Source of the DNA: Methanolinea sp.
Lineage (GTDB): Archaea; Halobacteriota; Methanomicrobia; Methanomicrobiales; Methanospirillaceae
Length of the DNA stretch: 64,000 nucleotides
Direction: 5' to 3'
Assembly: GCA_018263335.1 (NCBI GenBank)
Contig: JADFCY010000009.1
Span: forward strand, 20,554 to 84,553
The position numbers were made by a program, and so were the translations under genes. The notes below the pieces were generated by a model, which saw only the letters and a list, made by a program, of their open reading frames with translations, was not told the DNA's origin and did not search any database. The number at the start of each line of letters is the position of its first letter. The first letter of the stretch is position 1. Of the stretch, positions 34,719 through 42,643 are shown piece by piece.

Positions 34719-35144
34719 ATGCCAGTGAACAAGAGATCAAAATTCCGCGGCTCGAGGACGTGCGGCGGAGGCACTCACAAGAACAGGAGAGGTGCGGGTA
34801 ACCGTGGCGGCAGGGGCCGTGCCGGACACCGCGACCACCGGTTCTCCCATTTCCTCGTGTACGGGGAAGTCCACAACGGCAAGCACGGGTTCTTCAACCA
34901 GACGTCGGCCGAAGTAAACGTGCTCTCGGTGGGCAGGCTCTCAGAGATGGTCGAGGAGCTCATCGCTGCCGGGATGGCGTCCAGGGAGGGTGACGCAGTC
35001 GTCATCTCCGCGGATCAGATCGGTATCGATAAGATACTTGGCAACGGAAAAGTCACACAGAAGATGCACGTCTCAGCACGTGCATTCTCAGGACAGGCAA
35101 AACAGAAGATAGAGGCGATGGGTGGCCAGGCCCTGGTTATCTAA
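34719..35144 (+). CDS. rpl15: 50S ribosomal protein L15 (uL15)
   Basis: 141 residues, archaeal/L27a form: basic Gly/Arg-rich N-terminus 'KFRGSRTCGGGTHKNRRGAGNRGGRGRAGHRDHRFSHF' and a C-terminal L18e/L15 domain. Last ribosomal gene of the spc cluster, followed after 20 bases by secY. Confidence 0.97.
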   Translation: MPVNKRSKFRGSRTCGGGTHKNRRGAGNRGGRGRAGHRDHRFSHFLVYGEVHNGKHGFFNQTSAEVNVLSVGRLSEMVEELIAAGMASREGDAVVISADQIGIDKILGNGKVTQKMHVSARAFSGQAKQKIEAMGGQALVI

Positions 35145-35164
35145 TCCCTTTTTGTGGTGAAAGA

Positions 35165-36598
35165 ATGGGAGAACTTCTGGACCGAATGGAACCGCTGCTC
35201 GCAGCGATGCCCACCGTAAAAGGACCTGAAGGCCACGTCCACTTCAAGAACAAGCTGGTCTGGACCGCAGGGATCCTCATCCTGTATTTTGTGCTTACCA
35301 ATATCCCATTGTTCGGCCTTGACCCGGGCTCCCAGGACATATTCTTCTACTGGCGCGCCCTCCTCGCCGGTGCCAGCGGGTCCCTCGTGCAGCTTGGGAT
35401 CGGCCCGATCGTGACCGCGTCCATCGTCCTGCAACTCCTGAAGGGTGCGGACCTCATCCATATCGACACGAGCGATATGAGAGGGCAGATCCAGTACATG
35501 GGCCTGCAGAAACTCCTGATCTTCGTGATGATCATCGTCGAGGCGGCACCAAACCTCGTGGGCGGCTTCCTGATGCCGGACCCCGCCATCGCGAATGCAT
35601 TCTTTGGAGGAAACCTGTTCCTGGTCTCGTTTATCATCTTCCTCCAGGTCTGCATCGGTGGGGTGCTGATCGTCTTCATGGACGAGGTGGTCACCAAGTG
35701 GGGTATAGGGTCCGGTGTCGGCCTCTTCATCATCGCCGGGATATCCCAGGCAATTATCAACGGGTTCATCAACTGGGCGCCGGTGAGTGACCAGTATCCC
35801 GTCGGGTTCTTCCCCCGCATCGCGGCTGTCATTATGGACGGGGCAAACTTCCTGCAGTACATGGGCACCGACATGATCGCGTTCATCACCACGGTCGTCA
35901 TCTTCCTGGTCATCGTGTACGTGGAATCGACCAGGATCGAGATCCCGCTTGCGCATGCGCAGGTCCGTGGTGCACGGGCGAGGTTCCCGGTCAAGCTGAT
36001 CTACGCGAGCGTGCTGCCGATGATCCTCGTCCGGGTGCTGCAGGCAAACATCCAGATGATCGGTCTCTTCCTGAACAACGTCGGGATCACCATCCTCGGC
36101 GCATTCCAGGGTGCCACCCCCGTCAGCGGGCTGATGTGGTACCTTGCGCCCATCAACGGTCCCGATGACTGGATGTGGTGGCTGTATGACCTCGGGCATG
36201 CGCCCTGGGAGGTGCTGGTCAGGATGGGGATCGATATCTTCGTCGTGGTCGTGGGAGGCGCCATCTTTGCCCTCTTCTGGATCAAGACCGCGGGAATGGA
36301 CTCAAAGGACGTGGCACGCCAGATCCAGCACTCGGGGATGTCCATCCCGGGATACCGGAGGAATCCCCAGGTGCTGGAGAAGTACCTTGACCGTTACATC
36401 CCCAGGGTCACTGTCATCGGCGGTGTGTTCATCGGCGTCCTCTCGGTCTTTGCCAACCTCTTCGGCGTGATCGGGGCGGTGAGTGGCACGGGGCTCCTGC
36501 TCACGGTGTCCATCACCTACCGGCTCTACGAGGAGATCGCGAGCCAGCAGATCATGGAGATGTACCCGTTCATGCGGACATTTTTCGGAAAGGAGTAA
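35165..36598 (+). CDS. secY: preprotein translocase subunit SecY
   Basis: 477 residues, ten membrane segments. Forms the SecYEG/Sec61 channel that exports the S-layer and other proteins. Plug and pore-ring region near 'DPGSQDIFFYWRALLAGASGSLVQLGIGPIVTASIVLQLL' (residues ~50-95), and cytosolic loop 'YVESTRIEIPLAHAQVRGARARFPVKLIYASVLPMILV' are typical of archaeal SecY. It ends the classical spc order and leads into adkA after two bases. Confidence 0.97.
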   Translation: MGELLDRMEPLLAAMPTVKGPEGHVHFKNKLVWTAGILILYFVLTNIPLFGLDPGSQDIFFYWRALLAGASGSLVQLGIGPIVTASIVLQLLKGADLIHIDTSDMRGQIQYMGLQKLLIFVMIIVEAAPNLVGGFLMPDPAIANAFFGGNLFLVSFIIFLQVCIGGVLIVFMDEVVTKWGIGSGVGLFIIAGISQAIINGFINWAPVSDQYPVGFFPRIAAVIMDGANFLQYMGTDMIAFITTVVIFLVIVYVESTRIEIPLAHAQVRGARARFPVKLIYASVLPMILVRVLQANIQMIGLFLNNVGITILGAFQGATPVSGLMWYLAPINGPDDWMWWLYDLGHAPWEVLVRMGIDIFVVVVGGAIFALFWIKTAGMDSKDVARQIQHSGMSIPGYRRNPQVLEKYLDRYIPRVTVIGGVFIGVLSVFANLFGVIGAVSGTGLLLTVSITYRLYEEIASQQIMEMYPFMRTFFGKE

Positions 36599-36600
36599 GT

Positions 36601-37173
36601 ATGACAGGAAGGAGAGTGATCGTGACCGGGGTCCCGGGGGTTGGCAAGACCACCGTCGTGACCGGTGCACTGAAAGTCCTCGAAGCGGAGGGGATCTCTT
36701 ACCGGTCCCTCAACTTCGGGACTTACATGTTCGAGACCGCCCAGAAGGAGGGGCTCGCAAGGGATCGCGACGAGATGCGCCGGCTTCCCGGTGATGTCCA
36801 GAAGACGCTCCAGCAGAGCGCCGCACGTGCGATGGCACGGGAGAGCGGAAACATCCTCGTCGATACGCATGCATCCGTCAAGACGCCCAGGGGATTTTTG
36901 GCCGGCCTGCCCGAGTGGGTGCTCCGTGAACTGATGCCGGACACTCTCATCCTTGTGGAGACCGACGAGGACCAGATCCTTATGCGCCGGCTATCGGACG
37001 AGACGCGGACGAGGGATATGGAGGGGTCCGGGGCGATTGCCGATCACCAGCAGTTCAACCGTGCAATCGCGGCATCCTATTCCATGCTCACCGGGTGCAC
37101 CATCAAGTACATCACCAACGCGGATTTCCTGCTCGACCGCGCAGTGGAAGAGATGGCCGCAGTCCTCAGGTGA
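36601..37173 (+). CDS. adkA: adenylate kinase, archaeal AdkA type
   Basis: 190 residues. Converts AMP + ATP to 2 ADP. P-loop 'GVPGVGKTTV' at residues 10-19; 'SLNFGTYMFETAQKEG' and 'NILVDTHASVKTPRGFLAGLP' fit the archaeal trimeric AdkA family, which differs from bacterial Adk. Position directly after secY is the conserved archaeal arrangement. Five bases later comes the EMC3-like gene. Confidence 0.95.
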   Translation: MTGRRVIVTGVPGVGKTTVVTGALKVLEAEGISYRSLNFGTYMFETAQKEGLARDRDEMRRLPGDVQKTLQQSAARAMARESGNILVDTHASVKTPRGFLAGLPEWVLRELMPDTLILVETDEDQILMRRLSDETRTRDMEGSGAIADHQQFNRAIAASYSMLTGCTIKYITNADFLLDRAVEEMAAVLR

Positions 37174-37178
37174 GTGGA

Positions 37179-37775
37179 ATGAAGAAGAAGAAGTTCGGGG
37201 GCTTTATCGCCCTGCTGGTGGCCATGGCCATGATCCTCTCCTACAGTATCGCGCCCATCAGGGACGGGGTAGGGGAGGCCCTTGATGTGGTCCTGGGGCC
37301 GCTTGCAGGGATGATGCCATTCTACATCCTGATCATCATCCTCTCCGCAGCCACCGGGCTCTATTCATCAATCATCCAGAAGTATACGATAGACTACGAG
37401 AGGATGACCGAGGTGCAGGAGAGGATGAAGGTCTTCCAGAGAGAGTTTCGCGAGGCCCAGCTCTCCGGGGATGAGAAGAGGATCAAGAAGATGGACGCAA
37501 AGAGGGACAAGGTGATGAAGGAGCAGATGGAGCTCTCGCAGCAGCAGTTCACCCCCATGGCCTACATTTTGATCATCACTGTCCCGATCTTCTTCTGGCT
37601 CCTCTTCAGGCTGGGAGTCGCACCTGATGCGACCGTGGTTATGCCATTCTTTGGGTCCCATACGCTCACCGATGCGGTGCTTGGCCCTGTCCCGGCCTGG
37701 ATCCTCTGGTACATGATCTGCTCGCTCTCCATCAGCCAGGTGGTCAGGAAGTCGCTGAACATCGGGGGCATCTGA
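37179..37775 (+). CDS. EMC3/TMCO1-family (DUF106) membrane protein insertase-like protein
   Basis: 198 residues. Archaeal DUF106 proteins are Oxa1-superfamily homologues (with YidC, Get1, EMC3, TMCO1). Membrane segments at residues ~8-28 and ~45-65, a charged cytosolic coiled coil (~70-110, 'QERMKVFQREFREAQLSGDEKRIKKMDAKRDKVMKEQ'), and two further membrane segments (~118-138, ~165-185) give the expected topology. Role: insertion of membrane proteins, in keeping with the secY neighbourhood. ATG 37179 was chosen (MKKKK start); the last base is shared with the cmk ATG. Confidence 0.85.
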   Translation: MKKKKFGGFIALLVAMAMILSYSIAPIRDGVGEALDVVLGPLAGMMPFYILIIILSAATGLYSSIIQKYTIDYERMTEVQERMKVFQREFREAQLSGDEKRIKKMDAKRDKVMKEQMELSQQQFTPMAYILIITVPIFFWLLFRLGVAPDATVVMPFFGSHTLTDAVLGPVPAWILWYMICSLSISQVVRKSLNIGGI

Positions 37776-38320
37776 TGCGTATCACGGTGAGCGGGCTTCC
37801 CGGGAGCGGGACCACCTCGCTCGCCCGCCACCTTGCAGCGACCAGGAATTATACCCTCATATCAGCCGGAGAGGTATTCCGGCAGATGGCAGCCGAGAAA
37901 GGCCTCGATATCGCGGAGTTCGGAAGGCGTGCAGAGCAGGACCCCTCGATCGACCGGGAGATCGACGCCCGGCAGCGCGAGATTGCCGAGTCCCGTGACG
38001 AGATCATCGCCGAGGGGCGGCTCTCGGGATGGTGCGTGCGCAATGCTGACCTGAAGATCTGGCTCCAGGCTTCCATGGAGTGCAGGGTTGCACGGATATT
38101 CTCCCGGGATACGCTCGAGGATATCGATACCGCCCTCCTCCTCACCCGGGAACGGGAGGCATCGGAGGCACATCGCTACCGGGAATACTACTCGATCAAC
38201 ATCAATGATCTCTCCCCCTACCACCTGATCCTCAACTCAGAGAAGTTCGGGGTGGAAGACCTCTCCTCCATCGTTGAGGCGGCGATCGAAAGGGTTGAGC
38301 GGGCGCATCCTCTTCACTGA
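37775..38320 (+). CDS. cmk: cytidylate kinase, archaeal type
   Basis: 181 residues, (d)CMP kinase. P-loop 'SGLPGSGTTSLARHLA' (residues 5-20); 'LISAGEVFRQMAAEKGLDIAEFGRRAEQDPSIDREIDARQ' and 'IAEGRLSGWCV' are typical of archaeal Cmk. Last gene of the superoperon: rpl34e, rpl14e and cbf5, which follow in many euryarchaea, are missing here. T-runs in the next 70 bases probably end the transcript. Confidence 0.95.
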   Translation: MRITVSGLPGSGTTSLARHLAATRNYTLISAGEVFRQMAAEKGLDIAEFGRRAEQDPSIDREIDARQREIAESRDEIIAEGRLSGWCVRNADLKIWLQASMECRVARIFSRDTLEDIDTALLLTREREASEAHRYREYYSININDLSPYHLILNSEKFGVEDLSSIVEAAIERVERAHPLH

Positions 38321-38510
38321 CCCTGGCGGATACTGCCGCTCCCTCCCATCTTTTTCTCGTCCCGTCATGCGAAGCCGGGCTTTTTTTTCGTTCTCCCGCA
38401 TCAGGCCACGGCACACCCGATGGTGGCCCATTATCGTCTCGGAAAGAAATACTGTTGTTCCAGGAGGATTCGGAACGCGTAGTGTTCATGCAAGGAGGGG
38501 GCTTCCCACG

Positions 38511-39350
38511 ATGAGGCTCTCGGTGCTGACGGACAATTCAAGCCTGACGGACCGGTATTACCTTGCAGAGCCAGGGTTCTCGGTACTTTTGGAGGAAGGG
38601 GTCCGAAAGGTGCTCTTTGACCTGGGATACTCCGATGTCTTTGTGAGGAATGCCATGAAGATGGGACACTCCCTTCTTGACCTCGAGTACGTCGTCCTCT
38701 CGCACGGGCACCTCGACCACACCTGGGGCCTGGTGCACCTCGTGATGGCGCTCACAGAGGCAGAGATCGAGAAAAGAGACTTCAGGAGACCCACACTTGT
38801 CGCACACCCGGACGTCTTCCTGACCAAGCAGTCGGGAAAGGTCCCCGAGTCGGGCGCGCTCTTCTCTGAAGAGAAGTGCGGGGAGCACTTCAGACTCACA
38901 CTCTCCAGGCGCCCGGTCTGGCTCTCAGACGACCTCGTCTTCCTGGGCGAGATCCCCCGGAGGTTTGGATTCGAGCTCCCCGAAGGCGGCAGGCGAAGGA
39001 AGCGGGGTGGGACCATAGAAAACGACGAAATGGCCGATGACAGTGCGCTCGTGTGGAGGGGAAGAGACGGCCTCGTCGTGATCACCGGGTGCTCTCACAC
39101 AGGCATCTGCAACATCGTGGCATATGCCCGGGAAGTCTGCGGTGAAGAGCGCGTGCAGGATATCATCGGCGGCCTCCACCTGATGAAGGCGCCGGAGAGC
39201 CGACTCGATGCCACGGCTGCAACCCTGAAAAGCATGGGTGTGGTGCGGATGCATCCCTGCCACTGCACCGGTTTTACGGCGGTCCACCGCTTTGCCAGGG
39301 AGTTCATCGTGGAAGAGACGGGATCAGGCCTGGTGTGCGAGTACTCCTGA
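38511..39350 (+). CDS. MBL-fold hydrolase, dihydropterin-phosphate synthase-like (methanopterin pathway family)
   Basis: 279 residues. Metallo-beta-lactamase fold with 'VLSHGHLDHTWG' (HxHxDH, residues ~64-75), a second ligand region 'VITGCSHTGICNI' (~195-207), 'IIGGLHL' and a late His in 'MHPCHCTG'. This pattern is that of the archaeal family annotated as 7,8-dihydropterin-6-methyl-4-(ribofuranosyl)-aminobenzene-phosphate synthase, an early H4MPT biosynthesis enzyme, but the family also contains unrelated phosphodiesterases. ATG 38511 is used, with AAGGAGG ~12 bases upstream. The upstream part of the track ORF is non-coding. Confidence 0.8.
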   Translation: MRLSVLTDNSSLTDRYYLAEPGFSVLLEEGVRKVLFDLGYSDVFVRNAMKMGHSLLDLEYVVLSHGHLDHTWGLVHLVMALTEAEIEKRDFRRPTLVAHPDVFLTKQSGKVPESGALFSEEKCGEHFRLTLSRRPVWLSDDLVFLGEIPRRFGFELPEGGRRRKRGGTIENDEMADDSALVWRGRDGLVVITGCSHTGICNIVAYAREVCGEERVQDIIGGLHLMKAPESRLDATAATLKSMGVVRMHPCHCTGFTAVHRFAREFIVEETGSGLVCEYS

Positions 39351-39410
39351 CCATATATTTTCAGTGTGAAGGGAACAATTATTCCTCATTCTCCGGGAAG
39401 GTGGGATAGC

Positions 39411-39851
39411 ATGGTGACCTTGGGGGGCGACATCGATATCTTCGCAGTGAGTGAATGGGATGCCGAGGCGCTTCTTGCGCTCTACCGCGCGGGGGGATGG
39501 TGGAAGGAGGAGTGGGACCCATCCCACATCCCTGTCCTGGTCAGGTCTACCTTCTCATTCGTGGTAGCCGTGCACCGGCAGAGCGGGCGGACGGTCGGGA
39601 TGGGGAGGGCAATATCAGACGGTGTATCGGACGCGTACATACAGGACCTCGTTGTCCTCCCCGAATTCAGGAACCGGGGTGTCGGAAAGGCGCTCCTTAT
39701 GAGGCTGGTTGAGATCTGCAGGGCCAGGGGGATCTCCTGGATCGCGCTCGTTGCCGAGCCGGGAACGTCCGACTTTTACCGGGAGTCGGGGTTCGTGGTC
39801 ATGGAAGGGCATATTCCCATGCGTTACCAGGGAGGGGAGCGCAGGTGCTGA
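39411..39851 (+). CDS. GNAT-family N-acetyltransferase
   Basis: 146 residues. Acetyl-CoA site 'DLVVLPEFRNRGVGKALLMRLVEICRARG' (residues ~82-110, the RxxGxG/A motif) and the C-terminal 'FYRESGFV' strand are clear GNAT signatures; substrate unknown. ATG 39411 has AAGGTGGG upstream and a CATATATTTT box A ~55 bases before. The stop lies 7 bases inside the next gene, which starts with GTG, so the pair is co-translated. Confidence 0.85.
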   Translation: MVTLGGDIDIFAVSEWDAEALLALYRAGGWWKEEWDPSHIPVLVRSTFSFVVAVHRQSGRTVGMGRAISDGVSDAYIQDLVVLPEFRNRGVGKALLMRLVEICRARGISWIALVAEPGTSDFYRESGFVVMEGHIPMRYQGGERRC

Positions 39852-40753
39852 AATTCTCCCAGTTTCGTCCCGTCACCTTCCGGGAGCAGGCGCTCTTCCG
39901 GGACCATTACCGCCTTTATCCCCAGGTGCACAGTGACAACCTCTTCTCCAACATGCTCTGCTGGAACCATTACGCCAATTATGCATTCCTGCAGGTGAGG
40001 GGATCGATCGTGCTCTGCAGCACCATCCAGGGAAAGACCCGGTTTCGCCCCCCCATCGGCCCACGGGACCCGGATATCCTCGAGGATGTGATACGCCTTG
40101 CCGTGGAGGAAGGGGATGAGGCGCCGCTGGTCCTTGTCGATACGCCCACGAGAGAGTGGATGGAGTACCTGTATCCTGGCATTGTCCTCCATGAGGACCG
40201 CGATCACTTCGAATACGTATACCGCGCAGAAGACCTCGCCCGCCTTCCGGGGGGGGAATACCTGACGATCCGCCGGCAGCTCAACCGGTTCAGGAAGCAG
40301 TGCAGACCGCAACTTGAGGAGATCGGGACCCGGAACCTCTCCGAAGTGGAGACTTTCCTCCACGAGTGGTGCGAGTGGAAGCAATGCAACGAACACCCGT
40401 TCCTCTCTGCCGAGAAGGATGCAGTGATGTATGCGATCTCGCATTTTCGCGAACTCGGTCTCCTGGGGCTCCTCATCAGGGTCAATGGCAAGGTGGGAGC
40501 AATCGCGGTCTTTGAGGAACTGAACCGCGAGACGGCGGTGGTCCACTTCGAAAAAGGCCTTCCCGAATGCGAGGGGATCTACAAGGCCATCAACGCCGAG
40601 ACCGCGGCATTCCTCGAAGAGCGGTATACCTACATCAACCGGGAGAGCGATATGGGAGTCCCTGGCCTCAGGGAGGCAAAGATGCGGTACCACCCCCATC
40701 ACATGGTAGAGGTCTCCTATGCCCTCCGTGATGACCTCGCGAGGCTGGTGTGA
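39845..40753 (+). CDS. DUF2156-family protein (lysyl-PG synthase C-terminal/aminoacyl-transferase-like)
   Basis: 302 residues, GTG start at 39845 overlapping the GNAT gene. 'LRVNGKVGAIAVFEELNRETAVVHFEKGLPECEGIYKAINAETAAFL' (residues ~205-255) and 'YINRESDMGVPGLREAKMRYHPHHMVE' near the end are the typical conserved blocks of DUF2156, a GNAT-like fold shared with MprF catalytic domains and Fem transferases. There is no membrane flippase part, so it is a soluble enzyme that could move an aminoacyl or acyl group to a lipid or other acceptor. Likely one operon with the GNAT gene. Confidence 0.75.
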   Translation: MLKFSQFRPVTFREQALFRDHYRLYPQVHSDNLFSNMLCWNHYANYAFLQVRGSIVLCSTIQGKTRFRPPIGPRDPDILEDVIRLAVEEGDEAPLVLVDTPTREWMEYLYPGIVLHEDRDHFEYVYRAEDLARLPGGEYLTIRRQLNRFRKQCRPQLEEIGTRNLSEVETFLHEWCEWKQCNEHPFLSAEKDAVMYAISHFRELGLLGLLIRVNGKVGAIAVFEELNRETAVVHFEKGLPECEGIYKAINAETAAFLEERYTYINRESDMGVPGLREAKMRYHPHHMVEVSYALRDDLARLV

Positions 40754-41095
40754 ACGCGCTGAAACGCGCGTTCTCCCCCCTGCGCGGCGCAATCAGACTT
40801 CTTTTTTAAAATAAAGGATATAATATTATTTTTCGTAATATACCACGAAAAAATATGACCATTAAGGCCTTATTTTTCCCTCAAAAATAGGACGTGCGCG
40901 TTCGGAATTGAAGCAATTCTGTGCCATTTTTCAATAATGACCGATTTTGCCAGATTTAACCGAAAAAGGCTCATTATTTACCTAGATTATTGAAAAAGGA
41001 GAGCGTATCGCGTGTGGAACAAGGCAAAGCTTTAAAATAGGGAAATTTAACCTCTAAGATAGTAGTTCCATGGGAACTATGGTGGGAGAATTCAA
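40754..41095 (+). other. AT-rich intergenic region with dense inverted repeats
   Basis: Unlike the GC-rich surroundings this ~340-base stretch is markedly AT-rich and has no ORF. Perfect inverted repeats: TTTTTCGT/ACGAAAAA (40829-40852), TATTTTT/AAAAATA (40871-40889), GAATTG/CAATTC (40905-40919), TTTTTCAATAAT/ATTATTGAAAAA (40927-40997, 12 bp) and TAGTTCC-ATG-GGAACTA (41063-41079). A box A, CTTTAAAATAG (41030-41040), should start transcription about at the last hairpin. Confidence 0.6.
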
Positions 41096-41521
41096 ATGCT
41101 TGAGATGAAGCGTGAAGCAGTTGTCCGGAATATGAAGGACAATGACGTGATAAAGAAGTTCCAGACAGACAAGGCGTGGGGTTTGTGCACGATGGTGGAC
41201 CTGAAGCACTGCAACCCGGAGACCATCAGGGACCCGGAGAAGATCCAGGAATTCATCATCCAGCTCTGCGATCTCATCGATATGAAGAGATTCGGCGACC
41301 CCACTATAGTCCACTTCGGCCCCTGTGCCAAGGTAGCAGGCTACTCCATGACCCAGCTGATCGAGACCTCGCTGGTATCCGGGCACTTTGCCAATGAGAC
41401 CAATTCGGCATACCTGGATATCTTCAGCTGCAAGGAGTATGGCCCTGAAAAGACCGCGAAATTCTGCAAGGAGTTCTTCGGCGCGCAGTCGATGAACTTC
41501 ACTGTGGCATTCAGGTACTAA
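41096..41521 (+). CDS. S-adenosylmethionine decarboxylase-related protein
   Basis: 141 residues. The C-terminal half aligns with archaeal/bacterial AdoMet decarboxylase: 'ETSLVSGHF' at the place of the 'ESHISIHTW' self-cleavage site (residues ~90-98, the serine that would become pyruvoyl is kept, the next His is Leu) and 'AYLDIFSC' for 'AALDVFTC' (donor Cys kept). Canonical enzymes are ~120-130 residues and make the propylamine donor for spermidine. The altered processing site leaves the activity open; it could be a non-catalytic relative. The ribosome binding site GGTGGGAG lies two bases after a 7-bp hairpin that probably forms the 5' end of the mRNA. T-rich terminators follow. Confidence 0.65.
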   Translation: MLEMKREAVVRNMKDNDVIKKFQTDKAWGLCTMVDLKHCNPETIRDPEKIQEFIIQLCDLIDMKRFGDPTIVHFGPCAKVAGYSMTQLIETSLVSGHFANETNSAYLDIFSCKEYGPEKTAKFCKEFFGAQSMNFTVAFRY

Positions 41522-41719
41522 AAGGCAGGCAGATAGTTCCCGGAACACTCCACTGCCGTTGGGCAGGGGAGATGCGGAATCCTTTTTTTTCAAAATCCCT
41601 ACATGATACTGCCCGGGTCGATCCGGGCGGGACGAGGGAGGCAGTCTTTTTTTACCGCCCCCAGAATCAGCAAAGTTCAAAACTCCTGGTCGACCAGGAG
41701 GTTTCGGACATGAGATCTC

Positions 41720-42307
41720 CTAGAAGAGACCGATGATCCCATCGGCGATGATCTTCACCGCGATGGCCGCAACCAGCATCCCGAGGACTTTTGCCATGAT
41801 ATCGATGACGGTTTCGCCAACGATCCGCTGGAGGTGGGATGAGAACCGGAGGATGACCCACGTTGCCACGAGCGAGAGCGTGATCGCAATGGCCGGCACA
41901 AGGATCCCGTATTCTTCGGAGAGGAGAATGACGGTGGTGATGGCACCGGGCCCGCAGAGGAGGGGGGTTCCGATCACCACCCCCGCCACTGACTGGGAAG
42001 GGCCCCTTGATCTCCCGATATCGAGCCCGAGCGCCATCTGCATCCCCAGGATAAAGAGGAGGATGCCCCCTGCGACCTGGAAGCTTGGCATGCTGATCCC
42101 GAGGATATTGAAGATAAAGAAGTTGAAGAAGAGGAATATGTAGAGGAGAAAGCCGGCCACCGCGACGGCAATGAGTGCCTGCTTGTTGATCTCAGATGAA
42201 GACTGTCCCTTGGTCATCGAGGTGAAGATCGGCACGCTGAGTATTGGATCCAGGATGACGAAGAGCGCCGAGAAGGCATATATCACAGACGAGAGCATGT
42301 CCGGCAT
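41720..42307 (-). CDS. MarC-family (UPF0056) membrane protein
   Basis: 195 residues with six hydrophobic segments and the MarC hallmarks 'FVILDPILSVPIFTSMT' (residues ~17-33) and 'GTPLLCGPGAITTVILLS' (~112-130), the two related half-repeats. MarC proteins are inner-membrane proteins of uncertain function, distantly related to amino-acid exporters. The start may be either the first ATG or the one three codons in. The promoter GCTATTAATTG on the minus strand at ~42343 implies a very short leader. It stands alone. Confidence 0.85.
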   Translation of the reverse strand: MPDMLSSVIYAFSALFVILDPILSVPIFTSMTKGQSSSEINKQALIAVAVAGFLLYIFLFFNFFIFNILGISMPSFQVAGGILLFILGMQMALGLDIGRSRGPSQSVAGVVIGTPLLCGPGAITTVILLSEEYGILVPAIAITLSLVATWVILRFSSHLQRIVGETVIDIMAKVLGMLVAAIAVKIIADGIIGLF

Positions 42308-42643
42308 ACAACCGCTGGATCAATATTCTTCTCCCGGACAATTAATAGCGTGGATGGAAATCCAAGGAACAATGTACAGGGAACGACCTTCCGAGAAAAA
42401 TCAGATGCTCCCCTGGTATGGTCCTGATCGATAGGGGGGTTGATGCCAGATTCTGGGGGTGTCCGGCAAAATGAAAAAAACCAGGTGACATAGCCAGGGA
42501 GAGCAATATCATATCCACTTCCTGGTTTAAAAATTTTCATGTTTATCATGGGCAGGGGAGGAAAAACCGGGCAGGGCGGGGCGTTTTCCACGAATTGCCA
42601 CGCACACCCCCGCATTCCTCCCCTGCGTGCCGGGATTGGGCGT
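42308..42643. other. 336-base gap with marC promoter and a terminator-like hairpin
   Basis: ATGAAAAAAACCAGG (42471-42485) and CCTGGTTTAAAAATTTTCAT (42521-42540) form a long inverted repeat with a 5-base insertion in one arm; on the minus strand the second arm ends in a T-run, so it probably terminates the ligase gene upstream. The rest shows no gene. Confidence 0.45.
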
